A DNA stretch of 64,000 bases from Ahaetulla prasina. Taxonomy: Eukaryota; Chordata; Lepidosauria; Squamata; Colubridae. Every line of letters starts with the position of its first letter. The first letter of the stretch is position 1. A program made the position numbers and the translations under genes. Below, in pieces: positions 12,001-23,075 of this stretch. The notes beneath the pieces are model-generated. The model had not been told where the DNA came from. It searched no databases and saw nothing but the letters and a program-made list of their open reading frames with translations. The stretch lies in contig NC_080546.1 in assembly GCF_028640845.1 (NCBI RefSeq), positions 58,204,909 through 58,268,908 on the forward strand, read 5' to 3'.

Positions 12001-12984
12001 TCTGCTTCTTCTTCATCATATCAATCATCTGATGTTATGGTGAGCAATATGTAGAAGATTTCTTGTTTGTTTACAGTGAAAGAAGAGAAGGAAAAACCTA
12101 GTGACTCAAGGTGACTTCTCTTTTACCCCCTCACCAATCTTCAGAAAATCCTTTTATTTCCTACAAAAGAACTGCAGAATGTTAAAAGTACTGCACAAAA
12201 TGCCAGTGCCCTGAAACAGCATAGCACAAACCTACTGCTGAATGCTGAAATCATTTACCAAATGTTAGTACTACTTGTGCTGAATGTAAAAGAAATATTG
12301 AATATCTCTGCAAAAACTTAAAAAAATGATGTATTGATTATCTGCAAACTCTAAATGATTCTGCATACAAAGATCTATCAGTACTGCATATAATATCTCA
12401 CTGGAAGAACACATGACATTCCAGATTTGCTAGAACCCAATTCCTAAAATATCTGTTCATCTGTCATGCTGACTGCAGTAATGGTAAATAGAATGAAACA
12501 ACATATGGAAAACGGTAAGTTTTCCACATCTGCTAAATATGAGTATTTTCCAAAAAATAAAAAAGACATTTTGTCATAGTATCTGCCATATGCGATCCTT
12601 TAGATGGAGTTATCAAACTTTAAATATGTGATTTTCTGTATATAAAGCTTTGTTTTACCATTTGCATAGAACTGTTTGTGATGTTCCCTGTCTTCATAGT
12701 CTCCTCTCTTAGATTTTTATAAATAAAAAGACTCTGTTGTCTCATAGCTTCGATGGTTTCTGCCATGAAATGCCCTTACTGTAGGGTGATACTTGCTGTG
12801 TTAAAATTGTGTTTATTTATGGTTTTATAAACTATCATTTATTCAATCCAATTTTCTGGATTCAAACAACAGAGTTATAAGCAGCACATAAGCTGGATTC
12901 CCCCAATATATTACATTAAAATGAGATTGAGTTCTGTGCAATAGTGACTACAGCCTAAATGTTGGATTCTCTATTAGTATGCAC
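9099..12984. other. Unassigned AT-rich sequence
   Basis: No gene recognised. A (AAT/AAC)n run lies at about 10571-10617. About 10798-10870 reads on the minus strand like a very decayed L2 piece (the CCTAAGCCAT...GCTTTATAATGTTG segment parallels 8628-8660), with weak support. The 115-residue open frame at 11114-11461 (minus) has no motif I know. Confidence 0.45.
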
Positions 12985-13369
12985 TATCATGTGTTTTAAA
13001 AGGGCACATAGTGGCTCAGTGACTAAGAAGCTGAGCTTGTCGATCGAAAGGTCGGCAGTTCAGCGGTTCGAATCCCTAGTGCCACGTAACGGGGTGAGCA
13101 CCCGTTACTTGTCCCAGCTTCTGCCAAACCAGCAGTTCGAAAGCACGTAAAAAATGCAAGTAGAAAAATAGGGACCACCTTTGGTGGGAAGGTAACAGTG
13201 ATCCATGCGCCTTTGGCATTTAGTCATGCTGGCCACGTGACCATGGAGACATCTTCAGACAGCGCTGGGTCTTCGGCTTTGAAATGGAGATGAGTACTGC
13301 CCCCTAGAGTCAGGAATGACTAGCACATATGTGCAAGGAGAAACCTTTATCTTTTTATCATGTGTTTTA
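12985..13369 (+). repeat. Target-site duplication flanking a SINE
   Basis: TATCATGTGTTTTA (14 bp) occurs at 12985-12998 and again at 13356-13369, immediately outside the SINE. This shows insertion by target-primed reverse transcription. Confidence 0.85.
12999..13355 (+). mobile_element. Sauria-type SINE, full length
   Basis: About 357 bp. The tRNA-like head has an A-box region (TAGTGGCTCAGTGACTAAG, about 13009) and a B box (GGTTCGAATCC, about 13064), the internal pol III promoter. A tRNA-unrelated body follows. The tail reads GCCCCCTAGAGTCAGGAATG, then ACTAGCACATATGTGCAAGG and ends CCTTTATCTTTTT. As I recall the family, that tail is the Bov-B-like 3' end of squamate Sauria SINEs, so Bov-B machinery is the inferred driver. 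A 14-bp duplication flanks it. Few changes suggest moderate age. Confidence 0.85.
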
Positions 13370-14634
13370 TCAAAAGCATGTAGAACTTGGTTATTGGATT
13401 ACAGGTACTAATCCAGTCATTGTATCATTGCATTGCACTTCTAAATTTGTAAATGGCCAGTGCAGTTAGATAATACAAGTGGTTCTTGTTAATTAAACTA
13501 GAAAATGATTAATATTCTAAAATATGATCAGAACTTGTGGAGTTTCACAAAATACAAATTAATTCCTAAGAATGAGTCTCTTAGGAAAAGATAAAAGAAA
13601 AAGAAAATATAGCTGATTGCATTTAGACATTCGTGGTTAACACATGAAAATTCCTCTATGATGATTGCTTTCTATATAAAGAAACTTCTTAAAAATGCTT
13701 GTTAAGAAATGTTCATGTTTTAATCAATAATTCACTTGCTCTCTACCCTTTCACAATGACACATTTTTTCAAACTCAACCTACTACTATTTATGTGGCAA
13801 AGCAACTGATAAATAGTAAAATGGGTATGACACTTAGGGAGAAAAGTATCAGCAACATACAAGGACATATACTGTGATAAAAGATGTGGCCAAAACCAGA
13901 TAATTACGGAATTTTCTCAAGACTTTGGAAAGAAAATAATGCATAAAGCCCATTACCCAGCAAATAGATATTATATTTAAACCCTAAGTGATTTAATTTG
14001 GTTGAACACTAACAGTTCATATTACAAAGCATAGAAATGTTTGATGTTTTCATTCAGTTCCATTTTAATTCCAACATGCAAGATTCAATCATTTAAAATA
14101 CAATTAACTGTGATTTCATGTAACACAACCACACTAATAGAAATGCTCAGAATTTCCTACTAGGCATTAAGTATCAGCTTTGCAGTTGGTAAGTAGAGAG
14201 CCATTTGATATGTAACGGGAGACATTGCCACCTTCAAAATTCATATTTTGTGCACTTATATCATTAAAGCAGCAGAGAGGAATGGGGGGTCAGTGGTTTT
14301 GTGCAAGAACATAAATATATGATGTGATCCAATCAGATTGTGAATTCTGAAACCCTGATTTCTAATCTTTATTAGAACATTACATAATATGTTTATACTT
14401 TGAGAGGAGAGGAAATCCCATTGTACTATATAAAGAAGCACGTCATTCTTTATCATCCAATAGAATGAAAGCTGCCTTAGAGAAGAGATATACATAGAAA
14501 GCTTTGATAAGGAAATTGGAATATAGTACATGATTTCCTGTCTTAACATAAGAGATATTCCCAGGAGATTGGTTTCTTCCTTTCCACATCCTCTTTATTT
14601 ATTTAATTGTCTACACTGAAGAGAGAGTGATTAC
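13370..14634. other. Unassigned AT-rich sequence
   Basis: Only short open frames without known motifs; no repeat signature seen. Confidence 0.5.
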
Positions 14635-14642
14635 ATTATTTC

Positions 14643-14779
14643 CAGTGGTGGGATTCAAGTAATTTAACAACCGGTTCTCTGCCCTAATGATTTCTTCCAA
14701 CAAGCAGTTTGCCAAACTGCTCAGAAAGTTAACAACCGGTTCTCCCGAAATGATGGGAACTGGCTGAATCCCACCACTG
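14643..14779. mobile_element. hAT-type MITE, 137 bp
   Basis: The terminal inverted repeats are perfect over 15 bp (CAGTGGTGGGATTCA at the left, TGAATCCCACCACTG at the right). A perfect 8-bp target duplication ATTATTTC lies at 14635-14642 and 14780-14787. An 8-bp duplication and CAGTGGTG ends are hallmarks of hAT elements. The interior repeats AACAACCGGTTCTC twice. There is no coding capacity, so it was moved by a transposase supplied in trans. Confidence 0.93.
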
Positions 14780-15112
14780 ATTATTTCCACGGACCCTTAA
14801 GGAATTATCCGGTGAATCTGCCACATAGGAAAGCAATTACCGTATATACTCGAGTATAAGCCGATCCGAATATAAGCCGAGGTACCTAATTTTACCACAA
14901 AAACTGGGAAAAACTATTGACTCGAGTATAAGCCGAGGGTGGGAAATGAGGCAGCTACTGGTCAATGTAAAAAATAAAGATAGAGCCAAGTAAAATAACA
15001 TGAATATTTATTTGAACGAAAAACAATAAAAGTGCAAAAGGGGGTCCCCAAAAAGAATATGGTATCAAAAATACAGTACCTTTAAAAGTAACAGCAACCA
15101 AGCTAACGAGAG

Positions 15113-15646
15113 CTAAAATCCCTCAAAACTGGAGTTCTCCTCCTCATCATCTGTTTGTCCAAACAGAGCTTCAGCTACTTCAGCTTCTGTGATGTTATCC
15201 GCATATACGTTGTCGTCATCACTGAGTTCACAGTCGTCATCATCACTGCTGTCACTCTCATACAATGCGCTGTCTTCACTGCCATCCATAGCATTACTAA
15301 TGCCACATTTCTTGAAGGCACGTTGCACCATGTCCTCTGGAATATCTTCCCATGCATCACGAACCCACTGTGCTATTAGTTCTATGTCTGGCTTTCTCAG
15401 ATTTCCAACTTTTGTCAGACGAGCTTGACCAGATGTCATCCATTCATGCCACATCCTTCGCACACGGTCCTTGAAAGGTTTATTTAAACTGACATCTAGG
15501 GGCTGCAATACAGATGTAAGCCCACCTGGAATAACGGCCAAAGTGACTTGAGATGACTTTGCCAATTTTTTTATGTCATCAGATGTGTGGGCTCTGAACA
15601 TATCCCAAACTAACAGTGATCTTCTAGTCCAGTCCCCACTCCTCAA
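15113..15646 (-). pseudogene. DDE_1 (pogo/Tigger-like) transposase, C-terminal part
   Basis: 177 residues. SLLVWDMFRAHTSDDI (residues 10-25) carries the second catalytic aspartate, D15. LQPLDVSLNKPFKDRVRRMW (47-66) carries the third acidic position, D51, a DD35D spacing seen in pogo-like transposases. The tail (about 120-177) is strongly acidic and probably disordered. The N-terminal DNA-binding region and first catalytic aspartate are missing. Just upstream (15647-15720) a PGGFLKNRLDNPLSETV-like stretch continues the protein in other frames with stops, so the frame is broken near 15640. The protein would cut and paste the element; this copy cannot. Confidence 0.85.
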
Positions 15647-15743
15647 GCAAGAGATCCTATACTGTTTCAGACAAAGGATTGTCCAGTCTGTTCTTTAAAA
15701 ACCCTCCAGGAATGAAGTGTCCAATAAGGTTCAAATTGCAAGT

Positions 15744-15860
15744 ACCGGTAGTCCTCAATTTAAGACTGCAATTGAGCCCAAAACGTTGTTTTGTTATTTT
15801 TCCCTAACCGTGTATGTATCCCCCTGCCCCCCATTTTACGTCAGGCTGCCATCAAAGCGA
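15744..15860 (+). mobile_element. Fragment of another squamate repeat inside the Tigger element
   Basis: CCGGTAGTCCTCAATTTAAG then ACTGCAATTGAGCCCAAAAC, and later CCCCCCATTTTACG, resembles a widespread squamate MITE that starts with a GTCCTCGACTTA-like motif. Only the left part is visible; the right end would lie beyond the microsatellite and is not found. Confidence 0.45.
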
Positions 15861-15871
15861 AGCACGGCTGA

Positions 15872-16549
<678 letters not shown>

Positions 16550-16559
16550 TTTTTTGCAT

Positions 16560-18135
16560 TGGACAGAGCGAGCTTCAGTTTACCAAACTTTGTATCTTTT
16601 AATGAAACGTGTTAGTCTGGAAGGGACTGTTTGAACTCACAAAACACTTGCAACTTTTAGTTCCGTGCTGAGGATTTTTGGAAAGCAGCCCAGCAATATT
16701 TATTTATTGCTCGGACTGCTCTTATTTTCACTCCCCCTTTTCTTTTCTTTTCCTTCCTCCTCCTCCTTCTCTGCCTCTCTTTCGTCCCCCACCTCCCGGG
16801 ATCCTTGCGGGTCGAAGGTTCTGCCCTGCCCACACCAGCCGCCCACCTATGCCAAGGTCTCCTGGCTCTTTCGCCTCTGTAAGCAGCGGCTCGGCAGCGT
16901 CGCCCCCTCCCTCCATGGATCGGCTCCTTCCCCAGCACTGAAGGCATCCTTAGGAATACACCTCCACCTCCAGGAAAATAAAAGAGGCAGAGAAGGTAAA
17001 TCGCCCGCCCGTTCGGAAAGGAAGGGAGAGGACTCCAATGGAAGAAGGAGAGGAGAATTACCAATAACAAACACAAAGCGCTGGGTTAGAGGTGCCTTGT
17101 CATGTACAAGGAGATCAGAGAGGGCAACCACCATGAAACAATAATCAGACTCAAAACGGGCTGCTTATTTGCCATTTGCTCTGGTAGAACGGGTTTTTAA
17201 AAAAATTGGTTTGGAGAAGGAAAGCTAATTTGCTGATCTGCGCGAGGTAGGTTTCTTTTGCCTCCTTCTTCTTCCTCCTCCTTCTTCCCACCCTAGCTTG
17301 CAATGCCCCCATCTCTCCTCCTCCTCCTCCTCCTGCCCCCCTCTCGTATTCGGCGTTCATTTCTTGCCTTTGCGGAGCGGAGGTGTTGGGGGGGGGAGGG
17401 TTTGGGAATAGATTTGGCAGAGGAGATTACCGTAATTTTGCTCACTGTTTACGAGCAAGTCTCGGGTTACAATGTTCATTCGGGGGAGTGAAACGCAAAG
17501 TATAGTTAGCCTGAAAAAAAACTGAACCGTGTGACTGGCGGGAGAGAAGGACGGCGCCGGGAGGGGCGGGGGGGAGAAATCGTTTGTTCTTGCCGTATTT
17601 CTCCGCTTTCCAAGAGGCTTTTCTTTTTCACCTCTTTCTCCCCACCTCCCCAATTTCCATAGGGGGAAAAAAAAACCCTGGGGAAAACTTGGCAAAAAAT
17701 AAAATAAAATAAAAAGTACTGAGTGCAAATGTTTTTTTTTTATACTGTAGTTGGAGTTTTCCACGTTTCTTTCACATTCAAGGCAGCATTCTCCCCCCAT
17801 CCCTCGCTGCTTTTCCAAAACATGCTTTGAAACCTTTGCATTTTATTGGGATGTATTCGTGACAAACGCCCCCTCCGCCCCCACCGCGGGCAAGAGGAGG
17901 ACGAGTGAGAGGGGGGCAAAAATGTCGAACGCCCCCTCCGCCCCCCGCCCCCTCCGCCGACCACCGCCGCCGCCGCCATTAAAAAGCGGCGGAAGAAAAC
18001 GCCGGAGGCCAGCCGCCGCCCCAAAACGAGCCGGCCGAGCTGGCAAAGCATGCCGGCAGCATTTGGGCTCGTCCTGCCGGCCCAGCTGTTCCCGAGGGCA
18101 AAAAACCCTCTCCCTGGGTCGGCTCTGCAAGGGTA
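16560..18135. other. CpG-rich block inside the Tigger-like element
   Basis: This is much richer in G+C and CpG than its surroundings, peaking at about 17860-18120 with CCCCCTCCGCC runs and GCCGCCGCCGCC. Pyrimidine-rich tracts lie at 16730-16800 and 17260-17345. The overlapping open frames on both strands (up to about 160 codons) are low-complexity and conflict with each other. I recognise no domain. It could be the element's own 5' region with a CpG promoter, or host sequence captured between the ends. Confidence 0.6.
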
Positions 18136-18136
18136 G

Positions 18137-18207
18137 ACTCGAGTATAAGCCGAGGGGGCGTTTTTCAGCACAAAAAACGTGCTGAAAAACTCGGCTTATA
18201 CTCGAGT
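18137..18207. repeat. Nested hairpin at the right end of the Tigger element
   Basis: Outer arms ACTCGAGTATAAGCCGAG (18137-18154) and its exact complement (18190-18207) enclose inner arms TTTTTCAGCAC (18161-18171) and GTGCTGAAAAA (18179-18189). The outer arm is the same motif that forms the terminal repeat, so this may be a transposase-binding array or the scar of an end duplication. Confidence 0.85.
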
Positions 18208-18217
18208 ATATACGGTA

Positions 18218-18689
18218 CATAAAAATAAACCAATAATTAGCAACCAATAATTAACTAGACAGAAGAGGAACAAAAACAAATGTTTAAAAAAAGGCTTTTT
18301 AGGGGGAAAAAACAATTCTTCAAACTCACAGAAGTCAATCAATTTCATTAAAAATTCAGGGGCCAAACACAGAATAAATTCAAGTCAGCAATCATGAGCC
18401 AGTCACAATAAAACACTTTGAAGTTATCCAGCATGAAGGTTTATAATTGCAGAGGTTCAAGGATTCTAGAAGCAGTCTAGTCTGAATTCTTATGAGTCTT
18501 GTTGCAGATCTCAAGGTATATTTTCAATCCTGGTGACTGGTCTTTGGCTTACAAATTTTTACTGATAGATCCCTAACTGCCCTGATCTTACATGATAATT
18601 GTATGTCCGAATGGAAGAAAGGCATATATTTGTCCTAAAACCTTACAGACTGTAGCTCAATATTATATTTCGTTAGCCTTCCTGGACCT
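18218..18689. other. Unassigned sequence
   Basis: Nothing recognised between the Tigger element and the L1 fragment. Confidence 0.5.
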
Positions 18690-18939
18690 TCAGAAATAGG
18701 TTTTCTGAACTTCTATACAAAAAAGGCACAAGACAAGGATGTCCATTGTTATTTATATTCCATTGGCACTGGAAGTGTTAATTAGAAATATTAGACAGGA
18801 TCCAAAAATAAAAGGAATGGAAATTTAAAAAGTATAAATTACAAGCATTTGCAAATGACCTGGTTTTTATATTAGAAGAACCATTAAAACCAGCCCGAGA
18901 CTAATAGGAAAAATAGAGAAGTATGAAGAAGTTGCAGGA

Positions 18940-19260
18940 TTGCAAATAAATAAAGAAAAAACTAAATTATTAGTTAAAAATCTAACAGACAAGCAGAAAA
19001 ACGAATTGACAAAGAAGATAGCTCTCCAGATAGTAAAGAAAGCAAAATATTTAGGAATTTATTTAACAGCAAGATGTGCAACAATTAAAGATGATAACCA
19101 TATAAAGTTAATGCAACAAATTAAACTGGATTTGAAGAAATGGAAGAAACTCTCAATGATAAGGAGAATGGCTACTATAAAAATGAATATATTGCTAAAA
19201 CTACTTTTCTTATTCCAAACAATACCAATAAAACTAGAGAAAAATATTCTGAGGAACTGA
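18940..19260 (+). pseudogene. L1 ORF2 reverse transcriptase, post-palm region
   Basis: 106 open residues reading QINKEKTKLLVKNLTDKQKN, then KYLGIYLTARCATI, DDNHIKLMQQIKLDLKKWKK, MATIKMNILLKLLFLFQTIP. This is the conserved region following the L1 FADD box. The ATG is internal. Just upstream the active site has Asp to Asn (FAND, about 18848). The frame shifts near 19255. Confidence 0.85.
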
Positions 19261-19366
19261 ATAAAATAATTTTGAAATATATTTGGAAAGGGAAAAAAGC
19301 AAGAATAAGGCTAAAAATGTTACAGGAGTCTAAATGTAATGCGGGGTTTGGGTTACTGGGTTGGGA

Positions 19367-19755
19367 GTTGTTGTCAGGGTTCCAAGCCCCCAACCAATGA
19401 AGACTTCAAGGCTAGCAGTTCCTCAAAGTTCCTTTTTATTAGAGATATCATATTGGCACATCTGGGGAAAACCCAAATCTGAAAGCTCCCGGGTTTTCCC
19501 CACCCAAAGGAAAGTCAAAGTCCCTTCCCCTGCACCCACATGTCCATCACATGGTCCAATCAATCTACCATCTCAACTGGTGATGCTTCCCAGTCACGCC
19601 ACTCCAGGTGCAGGCTGAATGTCCTTGACTCTCAGCTAAAAGAATTTTGTTATGGCTAAATACTTCATGCAGACTCCCCTCCCAGTTTCCCACAGACAAA
19701 GTGTGGCAGCCCTAAAGATCCAAAAGAAAAGATGGTTTCCAGGGCTGACAGTTGT
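19367..19755 (-). repeat. 5-bp target duplication around the solo LTR
   Basis: GTTGT at 19367-19371 and 19751-19755 directly abuts the LTR ends, showing integrase-mediated insertion into the L1 fragment. Confidence 0.85.
19372..19750 (-). mobile_element. Solo LTR, 379 bp
   Basis: It starts TGTCAGGGTT and ends AGGGCTGACA, so the termini are inverted TGTCAG/CTGACA. A 5-bp duplication GTTGT flanks it. On the minus strand an AATAAA signal lies at 19435-19440, about 65 bp from the minus-strand 3' end, which fixes the orientation. No internal gag or pol is present, the usual result of LTR-LTR recombination. A Gypsy-like or ERV-like source cannot be decided. Confidence 0.85.
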
Positions 19756-20066
19756 ATTACCAGGCATCTGTACTTACATGGGTGAAAGAACGGATAAATT
19801 TGAGGCATAGAAGATTATTATATTACTTTCTGTTGTATGGAAGGGATATAGTACATAGATACTTTCAAAGGCACTATGTGAGGAATGCTTTATTTTTAGT
19901 ATGGAAAAAAGTTAAATCAAAAAATTATAGGAAAATACCAGTTTGGCTTTCTACAGTGGAAGCACTGATACATCCAAATATTGCCAATTTGGAAAAAATT
20001 GTATCCTACAAAGACATCTTAAACAAGGAGGGGGGACTTAAAGCCAGACAGGAATTACAAATCTAA
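19752..20066 (+). pseudogene. L1 ORF2 C-terminal fragment
   Basis: 104 open residues starting right after the solo LTR. YYQASVLTWVKERI (from residue 2) continues the L1 protein that stops at the LTR with a GWEL segment. YFQRHYVRNALFLVWKKVKS and PVWLSTVEALIHPNI are conserved in L1 C-terminal regions. The frame ends at a stop at 20064; L1-like sequence continues after the SINE at 20384. Confidence 0.8.
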
Positions 20067-20119
20067 GGGGTGGACCTAGCATGGTTAACCCTAACCCTGC
20101 AAATACAATCGAGATAATT

Positions 20120-20381
20120 TTTTGAAATTTGCATTTATATCCCGCCCTTCTCCGAAAACTCAGGGCAGATTACACTATGTCAAGCAATAGTCTTCATCCA
20201 TTTGTATATTATATACAAAGTCAACTTATTGCCCCCCCCAACAATCTGGGTCCTCATTTTACCTACCTTATAAAGGATGGAAGGCTGAGTCAACCTTGGG
20301 CCTGGTGGGACTTGAACCTACAGTAATTGCAAGCAGCTGCTGTTAATAACAGACTGTATTAGTGTGTTGAGTCACCAGAGG
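20120..20381 (-). mobile_element. tRNA-derived SINE with L2-type tail
   Basis: The reverse complement starts GGGGCCTCTGGTGACTCAAC and contains a B-box-like GGTTCAAGTCCC (with changes), then CAAGGTTGACTCAGCCTTCC and AAAATGAGGACCCAGATTG. It ends in a degenerate CCCTGAG...GGGCGGGATAT hairpin tail. The plus-strand copy at 25376-25625 matches throughout. It splits the L1 codons between QSR and YEKD. Confidence 0.85.
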
Positions 20382-20482
20382 CCCCATATGAGAAAGATGC
20401 AAGAATATGGGGTTTCTATAAAGAACCAAAAATACTTGATCATATACTATTAGGGACAGATGAAAAATTGATAAGGAAACTA

Positions 20483-21169
20483 CCATATATTTTGGACTAT
20501 AAGACACTCCGGACTATAAGATGCACCTACCTTTTGGGGAGGAAAACAAGGAAAAAAATATGCCTCTGCTTCTGCCTTCCAGCAATTTGCTTCCTTGCAG
20601 CAAACAGCAAACAGCCTGGTCAGCTTCAGCACAGCCTGATTTAGCATGAGCGGCTGATTGGTGGTTGGATCTGCGTCCCGGAATACCACCTATCAGCTAT
20701 TCCAGGCTGTGGGGATCACCACTGCCCATCGCTGTCGCCGCCCATCACTGCTGCCACCTATTTGCACTCCATTTCTCGCTAATTCCAGGCGGCCACCTAT
20801 CCCCACTGCCTGGAACAGGCCAAAAATGGTGTCCGTAGAGGCCAAAAATGAGATGAGTGGAGGCCGAAAATGGGGCGCATAGAGGTGGCAATGGGCAGCA
20901 ACAGCGATGGGCAATAGCAATCCCACAGCCTGGAACAGCTGATGGGAGTATTCCGGGATGCAGACCACCAATCAGCTGCTAATGCTAAATCAGGCTGTGC
21001 TGAAGCTGACCAAGCTGTTTTCTGTTTGCTGCAAGGAGGCAAATTCCTGGGAGACAGAAGCCGAAGGGTGGGAATGGTGGGTGGGTTGGGCTTTGGCAGC
21101 ATTCGGTCTATAAGATGCACAGACATTTCCACCCACTTTTTGGGGTCGGAGAGTACATCTTAAATACAG
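20483..21169. mobile_element. Foldback DNA transposon (Tc1/mariner-Tigger type), non-autonomous
   Basis: The left end CCATATATTTTGGACTATAAG and the right end (CTATAAGATG... then TTAAATACAG) are degenerate inverted repeats flanked by TA (20481-20482, 21170-21171). The interior is a long imperfect inverted repeat: about 20578-20740 (AGCAATTTGC...CCTGATTTAGCAT...GTCCCGGAATA) pairs with about 20900-21052. L1 sequence resumes at about 21175. No transposase is encoded. The CTATAAGATGCACC-type ends are common in squamate MITEs. Confidence 0.75.
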
Positions 21170-21460
21170 TATATAGTTACCTACTAAATTTTAAAATGGA
21201 AGATGAACAAGTAAAAGAAATAATGATAGTATGGACAAAAATCTCGGCTATGCTGTAGAATTAGATAAATGGCAAAAACTTTGGAATAGAACTTACAAAC
21301 TGACAATAGCTAAGCATATAAGGAAAACCTATACAAAATGTTTTATAGGTGGCATCTGCCACCAGAAAGACTAGCAAAGATGTTAAAAAAATATGTCCAC
21401 CAAATGTTTGAAATATATCTATTATCATATGTGGCTTATATATGTAATTATATAGTATAT

Positions 21461-21510
21461 ATATGTGTGTATGTGTGTGTGTACACACACAGACACACAC
21501 ACACAGACAT
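21461..21510. repeat. GT/AC microsatellite
   Basis: A (TG)n run flows into (AC)n through GTACAC, giving a self-complementary run between the L1 fragment and the Penelope-like element. Confidence 0.9.
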
Positions 21511-21772
21511 ATGCTTCCCTTTCGCCTTTCAACTCCAATCCAGGAGCCCTCAGGCAGTTGCTTTCACAACACTCTATATATATACTGATCAGTATATGTA
21601 GGTCTTGGCATTTTCGGGTCTTTTCCCATGTAAGGTTGAGAGTATCTTGGTGACGTTTCGACGAGGTTTCACCCATCATCTTCAGGCTGGTGTCTTCGGC
21701 TTCATGCTTCTCGAGCAAAAAGTGGTCGGAGCTGCCGTCTCTCTATAAATACTGGTGGGGCGGTGGGGAGGA

Positions 21773-21946
21773 TTGCTGTGAGCGGGTTGGTTGGCTGTGT
21801 GGTTGCATCTTGATTGGTAGATGGAGTGGGTGTTTGCAGATTGGTCGAGGTAGGGAGTGTTGCTGTGAGTGGGTTGGTTGGCTATGTGGTTGCATCCTGA
21901 CTGGTAGATGGAGTGGGTGTTTGAAGATTGATTGGCTGTTTCGTAG
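21773..21946 (-). repeat. 87-bp tandem duplication in the Penelope 3' region
   Basis: Two copies starting at 21773 and 21860 share TTGCTGTGAG(C/T)GGGTTGGTTGGC and TAGATGGAGTGGGTGTTTG. They lie in the segment after the endonuclease. Confidence 0.8.
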
Positions 21947-22339
21947 CATCCTGTGTGAGTGTGGTCCTGGTCTTTTGTTCCTGAGCTTTGGTGTTGTGGC
22001 CTCTGAAATTCTGTGATGTGATGTCTTGAGCAGATGGCTGTGATGCAGCATCCCAGGCCCTGGTTTGGCTCCAAGTTCGAGGTCCTGTCATGTGTTCCTA
22101 GTGTGTGTCAGCCTGCTTTGTGTGGGGATCGGAGGGGGCGCAGCAGCCAGTGGTGTCAGCATGATCTGGCTTCTGGATGGTGGTTGTGTTTCATCTGTGG
22201 GATGGGTTTGGGTTTGTATATGGTGAGGATGATTGATGGTGGCATTGTGTGTTGTCCTGGGTCCGGGGTCAATTTTCGTGGCTGGAACTCGTTTGTTGAC
22301 CAAGGCTGGTTTTCAGATGACTGGTAGGCAGGAGGTGTC

Positions 22340-22620
22340 ATCCCGTTTGTTCATATTGTGGGGGTGTTTCTCATTTCAATGGCTTCCATAATTATTCTCT
22401 TGTTATAGTGTTCAGTTTTGGAGATTAATTTGGTTCCTTCAAAATCAATTTCGTGTCCTGTGGTTTTAAGGTGCTGGAAAAGGGAGGAGGTTTTTTCTTC
22501 TTTTCTGACTGCATTTTTGTGTTCTGTGATACGTGCATTTATTCTCCTATTAGTTTGTCCAATGTATGTGGCTGGGCAGATTTTGCATGGTATTTAATAG
22601 ACTCCTTGGTTTTCTAGATG
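22340..22620 (-). pseudogene. GIY-YIG endonuclease domain of the Penelope-like element
   Basis: The minus strand reads GVY-stop-IPCKICPATYIGQTNRR, then INARITEHKNAVRKEEKTSS, LFQHLKTTGHEIDFEGTKLI, NKRIIMEAIE. The GVY...TYIG pair is the GIY-YIG signature, with cysteines in the intervening segment as in Penelope endonucleases. One in-frame stop (TAA near 22598) sits inside the signature, where a single-base change from a sense codon is likely. The domain nicks DNA for insertion. The frame is otherwise well preserved, so this copy is not ancient. Confidence 0.82.
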
Positions 22621-23075
22621 GATCTTGTCTTTGGGGTTTCTTAAGATGTTGGCTATTTTTTGGTCCGTGCAGAAGGCTGTCTTGATGTTGTGTTTGTGGA
22701 GAATTTTGCTGATTTTATCTGTGGTGTCTTTGATGTACGGGAGGAGGGCGATGCCGTTGTCTTGTTCTGTGTCTTGGTTCTTGCGCAGTGTCTCCCTTTG
22801 GATTAGGCTGGTAATTGTGTTTCTTTGGTATCCGTTGGAGATTAATACGTTTGTGAGAGTGTGTAATTCAGTTTTCAGGTGGTCTTTGTCAGCTAGGCGT
22901 TTGGTCCTGGAGATAAGAGTCTTGGCTACGGAGCTGATCTGTGCAGGGTGGTGATGTGATTTTGCATTTAAGTAGCAGTTGGTAAGTGTTTTTTTCTGGT
23001 AGATGGTGTGTCCTAGGGAGCCATTAGATTTTTTTTAGATTAGGACGTCTAGAAAGGGGAGTTGGTTGTTAGCTT

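Larger units (their letters stand above)
18690..21445 (+). mobile_element. L1-type LINE ORF2 fragment, with three insertions
   Basis: The plus strand encodes the second half of an L1 ORF2. GTRQGCPL is at about 18728, LQAFANDLVFILEE at about 18842 (the FADD active site, here FAND), and INKEKTKLLVKNLT at 18946. KYLGIYLTARC, MATIKMNILLKLLFLFQTIP and KYIWKGKKARI follow to about 19320. After insertions the frame resumes with YYQASVLTWV (19755), then YEKDARIWGFYKEPK (20384) and MEDEQVKEIM (about 21200), down to about 21440. Insertions are a solo LTR (19372-19750), a SINE (20120-20381) and a foldback DNA element (20483-21169). It is 5'-truncated and has stops and frameshifts. Confidence 0.88.

Noticed and set aside
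12999..13090. tRNA-like A and B boxes
   Set aside because: They belong to a SINE: body, Bov-B-like tail and target duplication are present, and no mature tRNA cloverleaf with a clean anticodon arm is seen. The same holds at 6820, 20120, 25376 and 33533.
16657..18247. About ten overlapping open frames in the GC-rich block
   Set aside because: Both strands and several frames are open at once with Pro/Ser/Arg/Gly-rich low-complexity products, an effect of GC and pyrimidine bias. No domain recognised.
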